DNA of 64,000 nt from Cryptomeria japonica (taxonomy: Eukaryota; Streptophyta; Pinopsida; Cupressales; Cupressaceae): positions 474,927,657 to 474,991,656 of the forward strand of contig NC_081412.1 in the NCBI RefSeq assembly GCF_030272615.1, given 5' to 3'. The notes below the pieces were generated by a model. That model ran no database searches, was not told the DNA's origin, and was given only the letters and a program-made list of their open reading frames with translations. This document shows positions 1 through 12,271 of this stretch, piece by piece. The first letter of the stretch is position 1. Each line of letters begins with the position of its first letter. Position numbers and translations under genes: made by a program.

Positions 1-59
1 GTTTACTTAATTTACACAATTCTGTATGTTCTTCATAATTATGAGCTTCAAGTGATTCA

Positions 60-1990
60 ATTTGAATCATCTTCTTTAATGGCTTTGGTTGATAAGAATG
101 AGAGTGCTCAAAAATATTTTGCAAAGTTCAAACCAAACAAGGGATACATCAAGACAAATCACAACATCAAACCTCAAGTGGTAGCCATGACATCAGGTAG
201 GGCCCCTTTATCTAAATACTTTAGAAAATAATTTACTCCTCTTTCTGACTCTTTGCATAGCATAATGTTAGAATTGATAAATAATAATATGTTGAAACTT
301 CCTCCTATCAATCCAATTGATTCCTCCAAAAATTTCCATCATATTATGATCCTAAATCCTATTGGCAATATCATTGTCAACCCAATCATGATACTGTGAA
401 GTGTTATATCTTAAGGAGTAAGACTAAATACTTCATTGATAACAATATGATACTCTAGTTGGTGTGAGTGACAGGGGAAAAAAATCATATCTCATCCTAA
501 TCAAAACCTCCAAATATTTTCTAATCCTTTGCCTTCCTATTTTTTCTAATGTGGTTGAGTCTAAGCCTTTTCCATATTCTCTTGATTACGTCGGTGTTGA
601 GTCTAACAATGTTGTGAATCTTGTGGATAAACCTACACCTCTTAAGGACCTATGTATTACCTTTGATCCTACTAAGACTGTTGATGCACCCAATGGACCA
701 CTGTATATAACTGTGAAGATGAAAGACAAACTCTCATGAGGATTTCTCATTGATCCAGTGTGTATGATGAATGTGATCACTAACGAATATCTCTAAACTT
801 TACAATTTAATCAAGTAACATATAGTAAACCTATTTTAATTGTTAGGGTGTATGATGTTTTCTCCTACACTACAATTGGTTCTATTACTCTTCCCAATTA
901 GGTTGGTACTATGTTCTTAATGTGACTTTTGTTTTCATTCCTACACTAGATCAATTTCGTGTGAAGTTGTGACATCCTTGGCTCTCTTCCATGAAAGAGA
1001 TTCCTTCTACCATTCATAAATGTTAAATATATTTCCTCAAAATAGCACTATCATAACAATTAATCATAGCATGCACCAAACCACGATGAAGCATGGAAAT
1101 TTAGCCCTTGATTACATTTTGCCTAAACAATTTGATCTTGTTAAGCCTCAAAGTGATACTCTCTTTGCATCGTATCAAAAGTGAAAGAATGAAATGATAT
1201 TATCTTTAAGCCTAGAGACACTAGACCTATTCCTCCTCCTCATGATGGAACTAATATCCTTCCTACCCCTATTCATCCTATATGTTCTATAGTCCCACCT
1301 CCTATATCTTACAAGGGAGAGTGCTTAGCATCTCCTATTTCACAATGTATTAGACCTTCTCCTATTCCTCCTGCTTTAAAGGAAGAAAAGAACCCTATGT
1401 CCATTGATCCTCAACCTTCACAACCCTTGTCTAAAGCTAAAATAAACCATTGTGTGAGATAATTTTGTGCTAAGGCTCGCAAACTTGCTTCACAAACCAT
1501 TTCCTCCTCAAAGACACAAAATTTTGACTTGGTCTCATTTTTCTAGACTTCACTTAATCTCAAGGACGATGGTCAACCTTGATCACCAAGATTAAAAATG
1601 CTTAATAAAAATGATGGTTCATGCTATTTTAATATTAGAGATCCTTTTTTTATTAATCTTGATGAAGAAATGGGTAATGATGTTGTTCATGCTAACAATG
1701 TTTATTCTAATGATTCAAATGATATTTATGAGCTTATTAATGTTGACAATAGATTTTCTAAATAGTTTTAGAAAGAGTTAATCCTAGCTTCTAGTGATAG
1801 ACAAAGTGATTCATCATTAGAGCATGGCCCTTGTTTGCAACTTGTGGTAGGTCCATCTACTATGTTCGAATTTACTCCTCTTGCATCGTGTCCAACTTCC
1901 CAAAATTAAGTTCAGCAATATTGGGAGGTGGATAATTCTCTTGATTAGCTTCATTTGTGTAGTACATTATCATTCCTCTCTTGATTGTTT
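60..1990 (+). pseudogene. Decayed Ty3/gypsy gag-protease fragment
   Basis: A dead piece of a Ty3/gypsy polyprotein, read in pieces over several frames. Around 355-450 there is a gag zinc-finger-like stretch (HCQPNHDTVKCYIL). An open segment at 464-739 follows, then a protease-like piece at about 740-790 (FLIDPVCMMNVIT) in which the catalytic Asp-Thr/Ser-Gly is lost (IDP). HPWLSSMKEIPSTIHKC at about 975-1023 matches the short block that follows protease in Athila/Tat-like elements. From 1200 to about 1990 a proline- and serine-rich linker is readable with scattered stops, and no reverse transcriptase follows. Family assignment rests on the order of these blocks; the exact lineage is uncertain. 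The 5' end lies outside the window. Confidence 0.6.
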
Positions 1991-2342
1991 GTAATGTGTT
2001 TCCCCATGATGTTATATGTTAGGTTCTCTTTGGATGACCCTTTTCACTCCACTGGTATGAGGTAATAGAGAGTCTGAATATTTTTGTGATATTTTCCTAT
2101 TTGTATCTTAATTATTTTATTTGTTGTCCCTTGTGTTGTCAAAGATCTGTCTGAAGCACATATTCTACTCACACTAGCTATCCAACACTACTTTCCAAGT
2201 TGTCTTTACTGTGTCCCCTTGATCCTATAGCCCTAATTTCTCAGACCATGGTGCCCAGTACCCTGGTCCTCTAAAAATGGTCCATCTTGAGGCCACATAA
2301 CAATTACCTGGGAGGCCAACGACTCTACTGACTGGGCTGCCA
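1991..2342. other. Unassigned stretch
   Basis: Nothing recognisable. Short ORFs on the minus strand here have no family features. The last ~100 bases may belong to the broken ORF that follows, since its reading continues upstream with stops. Confidence 0.4.
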
Positions 2343-4351
2343 ATGCGGCAGTTAAAAGTGAGGCAATTACCACATGGACGGGTGAATGCGGACTCCCCGA
2401 AGATGTCAGACAAATCATTGGTAATGAGAGATATAGAAGCACTCCAAAGACTCTTGATGGATAGGATAATTATGAAAAGTACTAATATGAGTACTTTGAG
2501 TTATTTTAATAATGAGAAAATCACTCATTATAACATCAATGCCATAAACTCTCACGCTTTCTGGGTAATTGTTATAGCTCCAAAAAGCTCTCAGTTTAAT
2601 CAGCTCTGTAAGTTTCAAAATTTGGCCCTGAGTAGTGACAACATGGGCAGAAATAGGAGGCGATATGAACCAAGTAGTTGTAAAGAATGGAAACAGAAGG
2701 AAGAAGTTTGGGGTATTCTGCAGCAAGGTGGTCTCTCGAACTTCATGGAGAGACTCCACAGCTGAGATGCTATGGTAACCAGTCTTTTCTGCAAGAACTG
2801 GAAGAAGGGCATGTTAAAAATGGGCAATCAAATGGTTGAAATCGATGAAGATTTAATTGCTCAAGCTACAGGCCTCACCAGGGAAGGTTGTAACTTCTAC
2901 AGAGATAGGAAGGTCAGCAGGGAAGCTATTGAAAGGTACCCAGTAATTGAGAAAGAGAGAAAATGACTGGTAAAGTTGAGCAAAACCTACTACCCACCTA
3001 GGGCTTTTGCCAAACCCTGGTGGGAGATTCTCTTTGTTTTAATGCAATATATCACTCTAGATGGTAGGTTTATGAGAGTTTATGGGCATCACTTTGTTCT
3101 GTTAAATCACTTTAGCACAATGATAAGGTTAATTTCCCTTATTTCCTGCTTTGTTCGATGAATGCATCCCTTAAGGCCTACAAACAGAATCCTCTGGGTG
3201 ATACTACTATGCACCAAGGTCTAATGGTCCTAATTTATGACCATTTAAAGGCCACTCAAATTGCTCAAATGCAGCCCTCTGTGGATTCTCAGGAAGAGAT
3301 GTCTGATTCTACCTTTTTTGAGGAGGAGGAATCTGTTAGTGACTCTTCATCTGATACAGAGGATAGTTTTGATGACTCAAAGTATGAAAGCGGGAAGAAG
3401 AGGAAATATAGAAAAACAAGACCCTCTTCATCCAAGGGCAAAAAGCCTCAAAGCAAACCCCTGATCAGCATCTCCTCAGAAGGGGAGGACTCGGATGATT
3501 CTGAGAAGGAGAACCCTAAAGGGCTTCTAAAGAAGAAAACAAAAATCCAAACCCAGACTTGGAAAAAGCACAAGAAAAAAGAGGAGACTGGCAAGGAACC
3601 AGAAGCTGACAAGCAAGCAAGGACCCTGGAAGTTGAGCACAACCTAGAAAAGGAGACTATGGAAGAGACTCTCAGGGCTGCCAACACAATTTCCACCCTC
3701 CACATCCCCAAAGAAGAACAGGTTACCCCTAGAAAAGCTACTCCCCCATCTAGTCCTCCTCCCAAGGGTTTGCATGGTTTCATGGAAACAATGGAGTGGC
3801 TCATTAATGGTTACAAGAAAGCTGTAGATTAATACAAGAAACTCTATAATAGAGTCTTGATTCTAGAAACCATTAATATTGGGGAGGGGAATACAATGGC
3901 CGACTATATTGAGGACCTAAAAACCACCATTGCCAAAGCTGAAGACATCAAAGATGCTTTCAACCCCACGTTTGAGAAGATTGAAAAGGAGATGTTGGAC
4001 AGAAAAAGCCTTATGAACACTAGCGAAAAAACCCTCTGGGACACTGTTACCAAAGTTGATAAAATTGAGGAGTGCCTGAAGAACATCGCTGAAAAGAGCC
4101 TAAGTATCTTGAAGATCTCGGCCCACAGCACCCACACCCTCATTAGCAAGATGGATGATGAAAAGGAAATCCAGGACTTAAAACTAGAAGCTAAAGGAAC
4201 AGAGGAAGCTCAAAGTCCAAGAATCTGCACCAGAGGCAAGAGGAAGGAAAAGAAACTGAATAAGGATCTGGAAGACCTGAAAGCTATTGGGGCCACCTAT
4301 GATGAGCTAGTGACAAAGGCGGAGGATTTGCTAAAGAAAATCGTTGTGTAG
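2343..4351 (+). pseudogene. Broken long ORF, related to the retroelement extra ORFs at 42 and 52 kb
   Basis: Five consecutive open segments (2343-2765, 2772-2966, 2976-3161, 3158-3832, 3857-4351) form one reading of about 670 codons. Stops separate them, and one frame change falls near 3150. The N-terminal third has conserved-looking globular sequence (EIDEDLIAQATGLTREG, then YYPPRAFAKPWWEILFV). The middle is acidic and serine-rich, then lysine-rich (3290-3600), and the C-terminal third (3857-4351) is a Lys/Glu-rich coiled coil ending in LLKKIVV. The order 'globular block with EA/DLI..(A/V)TGL, charged linker, coiled coil' matches the extra ORFs in the two gag-bearing elements at 40-46 and 50-53 kb. 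It may be distantly related to plant-mobile-domain-like proteins; that is a guess from style, not a match. No gag, LTR or pol is visible beside it. Confidence 0.5.
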
Positions 4352-5856
4352 CGCCTTCCCTGTTTCTTTGTTGTTTTTTTGTTAAGTTGTTCTTTCTGTT
4401 CGCTAGTCTTTTGGCCAGTCTTTATGTTTGCGGACTCTATTGCACTGTTCTTTTTTCTCTATCTATGCTATAAAGGTTTCGGGTCCTGAAAACCTATTTT
4501 TTAATTAATCAGAACAATCACCTGATTTTGGTGGGGACTTAGATCTCATGTTAGCTCAAGTGAGAAATTCAATTTGTTTTTCGATCAACAAGTATAAAAG
4601 GAGGTATACATCTCTTATTTTAAGCCTAATTGGAATTCATAATCAAGTCAAGTAAGAAAAATTGAGACCCTACATTCAAGTGAGCAAGAAATTTGTCTTC
4701 TATCAAGCATTGGAGCATAAGTGAATTCAAGATTCAAGCATTGGAGATGGCATTCATGTTCTATGTTTTATGAAGACTATCTACATGAAACCTTAATTCC
4801 TTGGTGGAGACAAATGAAAATTCATTAAAGGTATATCATTAGGTTTTAATTCATTCTTAACCTTTCCCTCAAAAGGAAAGTACTTTACTATAGTACTTCA
4901 TTTACACTTTCAATTCAATTTCATGGATAATTTCAAAATTGGGGTAGGTCAAACCCCTATTCCTAACAATTCCCCCCTTCTTTCTATGTGTAGGAAAAAG
5001 ACACAAAGTTGCATTTGGGAGGATCAATAGGATTCATAAAGGTGAATAGGTTCACATTTTAATGATGATTAATTGAAAGGATCAGTTAAAATTGGATCAA
5101 AATGGTCTCGAAAAATCAAGCCAAAATTCAGGGAGCAGATACAAATCATTTTATTTCACTCAGATCTAGGTTGGTGGCCCTATACAATATTTATTGCTCA
5201 TGGTTTCTATTATATTGCTTGAATAATTGACTATCTTTCCCTAGTCTTGAATAAATAAAATTCAATTCAACTTAGGGAAGAAATAGCCCCTTTAGGAGGC
5301 ATATAATTTGATTAGAAACTTGACCTATCAAGGTCAAATTTATTAGATTCTATCTTCACCTAATGTAATGGTGAAGTAGGTCATGTTTGTGATTTTATTA
5401 TCTTGATTTAACCCTAACCCTAATTTTACACTAAAATAATACTACCAATGAGTGACATGTAATTTTTCACAAGAAAAGGTGACACAAAAAACTTAAACAC
5501 TTCAAAAGAGATTCAAATTTAACAAAAAATCAACTTGACTCCAATAGTAACTGTGTAGAACATTAAATTTGGCTATTATCGTATTAATATTTTTACCAAC
5601 TATTATGTGATAATAATGTCTATAAAAATCATATAATCCTCCTCATATAATGATTTTTTTTTAGTTATTAAAAACACCATTTTAAGTTCTCATCAACATT
5701 AATCCATATCTTAACTAATGTCGTTCCTCGAATAATTTAAGAGGTGAAAAATACTAATATTTAAATAGTTGTTAATATTGTGAGATTGAAGATGGATTTA
5801 TATATGATCATATTACAAAATAAATTGACATATATATTATTTTTAACTATAAGGAG
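4352..5856. other. Unassigned, possibly LTR/leader debris
   Basis: No coding sequence. The first 150 bases are T-rich, like the 3' untranslated part of the preceding ORF, with TATAAAGG at about 4470. The region 4500-4980 resembles retrotransposon LTR/leader DNA (direct-repeat-like phrases such as AAGCATTGGAG at about 4708 and 4738), but no TG...CA boundaries or duplicated target site were found. Two telomere-like units (CCCTAACCCTAA) near 5410 are too few to be a telomeric tract. Confidence 0.35.
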
Positions 5857-6372
5857 TGTTGGCAAAAATGCAACAAACTGAGAGGGGGGGGGGGTGAATC
5901 AGTGCACCAACATTTTACTACAACTTAGACCATAAAATAGATCTGATAATTAATAGTAAAAGCATGAAACAACACCACATCAATAACACACACAACACAA
6001 GGATTTTTGATGTGGAAAACTTTATTAAGGGAAAAACCATGGTGGGAACACACCCACAATCAGATAATACCCTATTAGGAGTAAGTGAAATATTACAATG
6101 GGAAACACACATGTATTAGGGCACACTTCCTAGAACTCACTTCTTAAAATAAAAAATCCAAAGGGATACAAACCTTAGGGAAGGTTCACTACCTTATAAG
6201 AAGTCTCACTGACATACAAAAACATTCAGATTACATCTGGAGAATCATAAACTAATGAAATAGCATCTCAACATGCCTGAGTACAATTTTGGTTAAGCTT
6301 CCTATTTGATTTTCTCTACAAAACACTTCTCCACACTACCAAAGGATCAATCACTTGTTCACACCCTTATTC
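5857..6372 (-). repeat. Old minus-strand Copia LTR, distal piece
   Basis: Starts TGTTGGC and carries, in reverse orientation, the LTR signature GATTCACCCCCCC (5881-5897) and CCACCATGGTTTTTCCC (about 6033-6051). It is interrupted at 6373 by a solo LTR and resumes at 7592. The sequence runs on at 7592-8387 and 21029-21093, for a total LTR of about 1.38 kb once insertions are removed. This is the 3' LTR of a minus-strand element whose pol remnant lies at 21.1-22.0 kb. Confidence 0.65.
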
Positions 6373-7586
6373 TGTTGGCATTTGACTGAACCGATAAAGA
6401 CTATTGGTGATATACAACTGGTAAATGATTGATTGGTGAATGTGATGAAGATATTGAGATTAATATTTGATGACTATGTCTTGTGTTATTATTGATGGAA
6501 ACAATGTTTTTGTGGTCATCTAAGTCTTGGAAGCCAACCGGTAAGTTCTAATCAGTATAGAAGTCACTTTAGCAGAGAACCGATAATTCGGATGTTAATT
6601 GGCAAACTATGAACAAAGCTGCATTCCTACAACCAGTACAGGCGATTCATGAAGATTTGGATGATGTGGTTTTACAGCGATGATAGAGATAGGTATTTGG
6701 AGCTATGTTCATAACCGCATTGGCAGATTCAACTGGACAAGTGAGATTTCATGTATAGAGCAGACATTCTAATGAACACTCAATAGGTAGTGATATAGTC
6801 ACTTAAATCGGTAAAACGATACAGGTTTTGATTTCTTATGTCAATGGCCGACATAAGTTCGACATGCAATTTTAGTTTGTCTAGATTCATTGAACCTAGG
6901 AAATTTTTGCAAGGTTGTAGCCGACTAAGCTGATGTCTATAAAAAGTGTGGTGAGTTATGAGATAGACATGAGTATGTTGATGAGATAGAAGGTGAATAT
7001 TGTTAAGTTGATTATGCGGTGATTAGTGAAGCTCTGTATTGATGTGTTATTGATGTTTTGAGGATCTAAAGTAGATCTTATTAGATATATAGGTGTTATA
7101 AGAAGATCATTTGGTTGTTGTTTCCATAACAGTTTGCAGTAGTAAAATCCCCTAACCAGGTAGGTCCTAACATGCCTTAACCTGTAAATCCCCTAATAGG
7201 GTAGCTCTATATTAGAGTGTTAAATCATCTTATGAGGTTGATCCTAACAGGTCAAAGCTCCTAATAGGGTTAATCATTTAAATCCCTTAACAGGGTGACT
7301 CCTAACCAGGTCTACTCCTAACGGGACATATTTGTAAGACCGTAACTGGTCAAGATTTCTATTCTGTAGATAGTGAATCTTGTGGGTGTTAACTCCCACT
7401 ATGGTTTTTCCCTTTTTGGGTTTCAACATATAATCTCTTTTGTTATGTGTAATTTTTTTTATTGGGGAATAGCTTATGTGGTGATACTCCTCTTTTGCTT
7501 GATAAGTTTTAAGCTGGTGATCAAACTTGTATTGCTTTTGCTTGCACTGATTCAACCCCCCCTTTTAGTGCCTTATAAGTTTATCA
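6373..7586 (+). mobile_element. Solo LTR, Copia type, 1,214 bp
   Basis: Begins TGTTGGCATTTG and ends TTTATCA. It is flanked by a 5-bp direct repeat TATTC (6368-6372 and 7587-7591), the expected integrase footprint. No internal region, primer site or polypurine tract lies next to it, so it is a solo LTR left by recombination. A TATA box (TATAAAAAG, 6938-6946) sits in the plus orientation, followed by a cluster of short CCTAAYMRGG words at 7151-7327. Near the end is the conserved CCCACTATGGTTTTTCCC block and a C-rich TGATTCAACCCCCCC. It inserted into the older minus-strand LTR. Confidence 0.85.
6938..6946 (+). promoter_or_regulatory. TATA box of the solo LTR
   Basis: TATAAAAAG inside the solo LTR, in the orientation of the LTR and about 565 bp from its start. 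Position and sequence suit an LTR promoter; activity is not implied. Confidence 0.5.
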
Positions 7587-7591
7587 TATTC

Positions 7592-8387
7592 AATCACACA
7601 TATTTGAATAAACTCATAGATACCTCACACAATGATTATTACATTCATTTATACAAGACATCGACGTATATTTAAAGGCTACCTCACCACATGCTATATA
7701 ATAAAAAATATATAATCACACACGCTACAATAATGAATGCAGACCAAAATAGTGTCCACTAAGACATAGTCTGGACCTAAACAACCATCAAAAATATGAA
7801 AACCCTCCAATAATTATGCCTCGATCATCCTCAACATGCTACAACACCATGAATGTCACATAACATGAAGAAAATCACTAGATAAGGAAAATCTTCAATA
7901 ACACACACAACGATCAATGCGGACCACTAATAGACATAGCTCACAGTCTAGGAACATTCACAAGAAATGTGAATTACACCATAACAACTATAAAAACTCA
8001 TATTACTAGAATCATCATCATCTCTCTACCGAAGCTCAAGAGCATCAACAAAACCGATTGTCAACCTAAAAGATTTGCTTGTAGATTTACATATCATAAA
8101 ATCATTTGAACTAGGGACACATCAATGTGAAAAACAAACATATTTCAAGTTTGGAGAAATACACATAGATTTACCAAACTCTAACAATATTAAATAACTT
8201 AATAATGAAGTGACAATACCAGACCATATAACTCGATCAAATTAACACGTGTACCTCTGAAACTTCTACTGAATCAACTAGACATAAGTATCTCGAAACT
8301 CATTAAACAAAATCAACTCATTTGCAACATATAGGCTAAACCAACTCACCTAATCTAACTGCAACACTGAAACATATATGGAACATA
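7592..8387 (-). repeat. Old minus-strand Copia LTR, middle piece
   Basis: Continuation of the LTR that begins at 5857, resuming after the solo LTR and its TATTC target copy and interrupted again at 8388 by the 12.6-kb Copia. There is no coding sequence. The assignment rests on the two precise insertion junctions on either side; direct alignment to another copy is not possible here. Confidence 0.55.
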
Positions 8388-10096
8388 TGTTGGCATTGAG
8401 TTGTCATTGATGTCAACCATTGAGTAGGAGTTTGTTGGTATGATCAACTGATGTCAACTAAGTGTCTACAAGAAAGCAGAAGGATGTACTCAACATAAGG
8501 AAGATTACCATGAAAATGAAACCGGTATGAAGGCATGAAAGACAAGTAGGTATTGAGATTGTCAATGACATCACTGGTAAGAGGTGATATGAAGTTGTGT
8601 GTTGGTATGACAAGTTGTAACCGGTATGTAGGCTTGATGTTTGTTTGTGATAATGTTTGTGATGAAGAGGCAGAATGTCAAAGAGATCACAAACCACAGG
8701 AGGGGAAGTTGAGGTACTAGTGTAGGGTATGCTATCAGATAGTAGCAGGAGAAGGTTCTACCAGTAAGGGTTTGTGCCAGTATGAGGATTTGTTGAATGA
8801 TTGAGCATGAACCGACTCAATGTCAATGGGTCAATTGATGACATGTTTGATATATAGATACCAGTTGGAAAAAAGGCAGAGGTTGATGTGTGCATGGTGA
8901 AGCCATAGTAGGTGTGATAGGTCGACATTTAATGTGATTGGAAAAATCACAAATTGATTGTAGGTGTTCGTGGATCGATGAAGGATGGATGATAGAGGAA
9001 GATCAGATGGTTGTTGGCATCATGATCAAAGCATGAAATCTAATTGCAAGATGACCTCAGACAATAAACATCTAGATCATAAATATGTCAACCGGTTTCA
9101 AGGGCAAAAATAAGGGTTAGGTTTTTTATTTTTAGCAAACATGTTTTGGACAAATAAAAAATGCATGATGATTTATCCTTGCAAAGTAGGTGATAGATCC
9201 AAGGCAGATCACATCAGATTTGATGAAGATTTGATCAGTGGATGGAAACCCTAGCCACCCTTTGTTTGATTTGGTTTTTGACGGGAAAGCTTCAGTTTAA
9301 ATATGGCAACCTAAGACAGATAGTAGTTGTTACTAAAGTGTGAAGGATAGAGTGAAATTGTTGTCTAAGAGCCAAAGAGATAAACATTTGAAGTGTTTGT
9401 GAGTGAAGATTGTACCAGTAAGGAGAAGCAGGGTAAACCGATGTAAGGAACAAGCCGACAAAGTGAGCATAGATTGCAGAGGTGACAAACTAGAAAAAAC
9501 AATACCTGATAGAGAGCGACCAAGTGTGACTTGAATTTAGTAGAATAGAGGGAGAAAATATTTAGCAGAGTTTGAACTAGCAAAAAGGCTAAGTTGTAGT
9601 GTGTGTTTAATTAACACAAATCGGTCAGATAGAAACTAGTAGTGCAAAGCTTTGAAGGGATGAAAAAACTTCATTTCTAGTAGAGATCTCATTTGTGTAT
9701 CAAAATTTTCATATTGTTTTCATTGAGTAGGTGCTTAGTGGAGGGGTTGTATCTCCTTTAGGTTGTAGCCTATAAATTGTCTAGGGTTTGGTGCCCTAAA
9801 ATTTGTAATAAGATCTTTTCATTGTGTGGCTAGATTGAAGCACAAGATCTCCAACAACTATTCTCACGGAGGTTTTTCCCACATCGGGTATTCCTTGTAC
9901 ATTTGGTGTTATGTGTTGCATCTTCATGTGTGTGTTGTATTATTCTTCTAGATATTTCTCCTACACACCTTGTTTGCATTTCTTTGGTAAGTGGTCTGCA
10001 TTTTTTATTTCATATTGTAATAGTATAGCTCTGATTAAGTAAAAAATGTTTAAATCACTGATTCACCTCCCTCTCAGTGATCCATTGTGTCCAAAA
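8388..10096 (+). repeat. 5' LTR of the 12.6-kb Copia (1,709 bp)
   Basis: Starts TGTTGGCATTGAG and ends GTGTCCAAAA, a mutated CCAACA (the 3' copy keeps CCAACA). It aligns along its length with 15688-16865 plus 20471-21023. Shared landmarks include GGTTTTTGRCGGGAAAGC, TTTAAATATGGCAACC (about 9297-9312; 16584-16599) and the terminal CCCTCTCA-GTGATCCATTGTGTCC. The differences between copies show an old insertion. Confidence 0.9.
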
Positions 10097-10098
10097 AT

Positions 10099-10110
10099 TG
10101 GTATCAGAGC
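10099..10110 (+). other. Primer binding site, initiator Met tRNA
   Basis: TGGTATCAGAGC lies two bases after the 5' LTR. It is the standard complement of the 3' end of plant initiator methionine tRNA used by most Copia elements. Confidence 0.9.
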
Positions 10111-10171
10111 ATAGGTACCCTATTTTCTCATAGCATTCTCTAGCTTGGGTAGATCCTATCAAGTTTTCACA

Positions 10172-12246
10172 ATGGCAAGAAATCAATCGACCTCCTTAAA
10201 AGCCCCTATGTTTGATGGTATCAACTATGCCTTTTGGAGTAGAAGAATGGAAACCTATTTGTCTTATCTAGGTTGTGATGTATGGATGTGAGTTGTGAAT
10301 GGGTATACAATCCCTAATAATCCTCTTACTGATCGAGATGCTAAGAAGGAATATGAGAACAATGCCAAGGCAAAAAATTCTATTCTTAGTGAGCTATCTA
10401 GTAATGAGTTTTTTAAGGTCATGAACTACTCATTTGCCAAAGCAACTTGGGATAACTTGCAAAAAATATTTGAAGGCAATGCTAAAGTCAAGGAAGCCAA
10501 GTTACAGACATTGAGAGAACAGCCTAAGGGTTTGAAGATTCCAGATGAAGAGAAGATTGCTGACTATCTCCAAAGGATTAGTGAAACAACAAACACCATT
10601 AGAGGGCTTGGAGAAGAAATTAAAGATGAGGTGGTAGTCAAGAAAGTACTCAGATCCATCACACCTAAGTATGATAAAAAGGTTTTAGCAATAGAAGAAG
10701 CATAATATTTGAAAGTCTTTACAATTCATGAGTTGTATGGTTCCCTAACTGCTTATGAAATGAAGACTGCTAGTTTTGAGGCTGTGAAATAAGAAGCTAC
10801 ATTCAAAACATCAAGAAAAGGAAAAGAATATTTTTCTCATGATGGAACTGATGAAGACTCTGATGATATCATGGCAAAATTTATCAGAAGACTCAATATA
10901 GGTTCAAGCAAATACAAAGGCAAGTTTCCCTTGAAATGTTTCAACTATAGAAAGATTGGAAATTTTGCTACCAAATGTCCCTATGGTGATAAGAATAAAG
11001 ATGATCAATCAAGTGGTATCAGATCATATGGTAAGGATAGGAAGAAGAATGTCTACTGACATGGTAGAAGAGGCAACCAAAAGAAGAGAAGTCTTTACAC
11101 ACATGTAAAATGATACCACATATGAGGAGAGTGTCTTAGATGACTATTGCAGTGAAGATGAAGTCAGTGCAAACCTCTTTATGTCTCAAGAGGTTCTAAT
11201 ACCTAAAGAAGGAGAAGAAGAAGAAAGAGAAAGAAGGAGAAGTAGACATTGAAGCAGAGCTCATCAGTGTCTTGGAAGAACTAAAGAAAACAAGAAGAGA
11301 TCTGAAGAAGGTGAAAAAGGTTGCAACTGAAGAACAAGAGATGTTGGAAAAATCTCTTGAAGAATCCAAGAAAACAATTGCAGATCTAAAACTACAATTG
11401 GAAGAGGCCAAGAGGATTTGTGAAGCTACTAGTACCAGTTTGAGTAATAAGGATAAGGAGCTTCAGAACCTAGAAGAATAAATTGTTAAGCTTCGGAAGG
11501 AATTAAAGAGAAGGAAGAGATGAAAGTGAGAAGCAAATATTAAGGCAACACCGAATCTTTAGACAAGATGTTGAGAAACAAAAGAAATCTAAAGATACTG
11601 GTGGCTTCAGATTTGAAGAGGGTCAAAGTTCAAATAGAAAAGATACATTTGGTAAGGAGATATAGTCTTCTTCTTCAATTGAAATTGAAGAGAAGAAGAC
11701 ATTCACAATAATCAAGGATACCAATAAGAAGACTTATGCAGATGCTATTAAAAACCGCGACACAAACCGGTATACACAATCAATGAACCAGAGGCCATAC
11801 TCAATGCACCGACATGGAGATTCAAGGAGAATTGCAAGAGTCGATCATGAAGGATTCACCACACTCAACAACACAAAAGGAAGACCCTCGTTGAGGCAGT
11901 CATTTGCAAGACCAAAGCAATCTAACTGGCATGTTCCAAACTTTCATGGTTATTGTCACCGATGTAATAAGCTCGGTCATAGAATGGTAGATTGTAGGAA
12001 AATGAATGTAAACCCTAGTTTTGAAAGTAGAAACTCATTTTTTGCATTACAAAGTACAAATATTGCATTTTATAATTGCAATGAGTTTGGTCATAAGAGT
12101 TATGAGTGTAGGAGAAATGTGTAGATGTCCTACAAGAATTCTTTCGATATATATTTCAGTACGTATGTAAAATTTTACAAGTGTTGAAATTTTGGTCACA
12201 TAGCAAGGCATTATAAGCTGAGAATTGGCGAGTAAAAGAAAACAAT
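10172..12246 (+). pseudogene. gag: Copia gag, degenerate
   Basis: Start chosen at ATG 10172, 62 bases after the primer site; it opens with a gag N-terminus (FDGINYAFWSRRME). A TGA at codon ~40 is followed by the in-frame segment 10295-10705 covering the UBN2-type capsid region, then two TAA stops. A first degenerate zinc knuckle (CFNYRKIGNFATKC, second Cys and His lost) lies at 10939-10980. A coiled coil rich in Lys/Glu follows at 11272-11481, in another frame. Downstream are CHRCNKLGHRMVDC (11956-11997), YNCNEFGHKSYEC and a fourth partial knuckle near 12190. Gag packages the RNA in virus-like particles. Having several knuckles split by a coiled coil is unusual for Copia, and the pol-less elements at 41 and 51 kb show the same layout. 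Confidence 0.8.
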
Positions 12247-12271
12247 ACCAGATTAGAAGATAGAGACTAAA

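Noticed and set aside
5405-5430. Interstitial telomere repeat (CCCTAACCCTAA)
   Set aside because: Only about two imperfect units, which is common by chance in AT-rich plant DNA.
8458-8697. Matching minus-strand ORFs at 8458-8697 and 15758-15997
   Set aside because: They look conserved only because the two regions are the two LTRs of one element.
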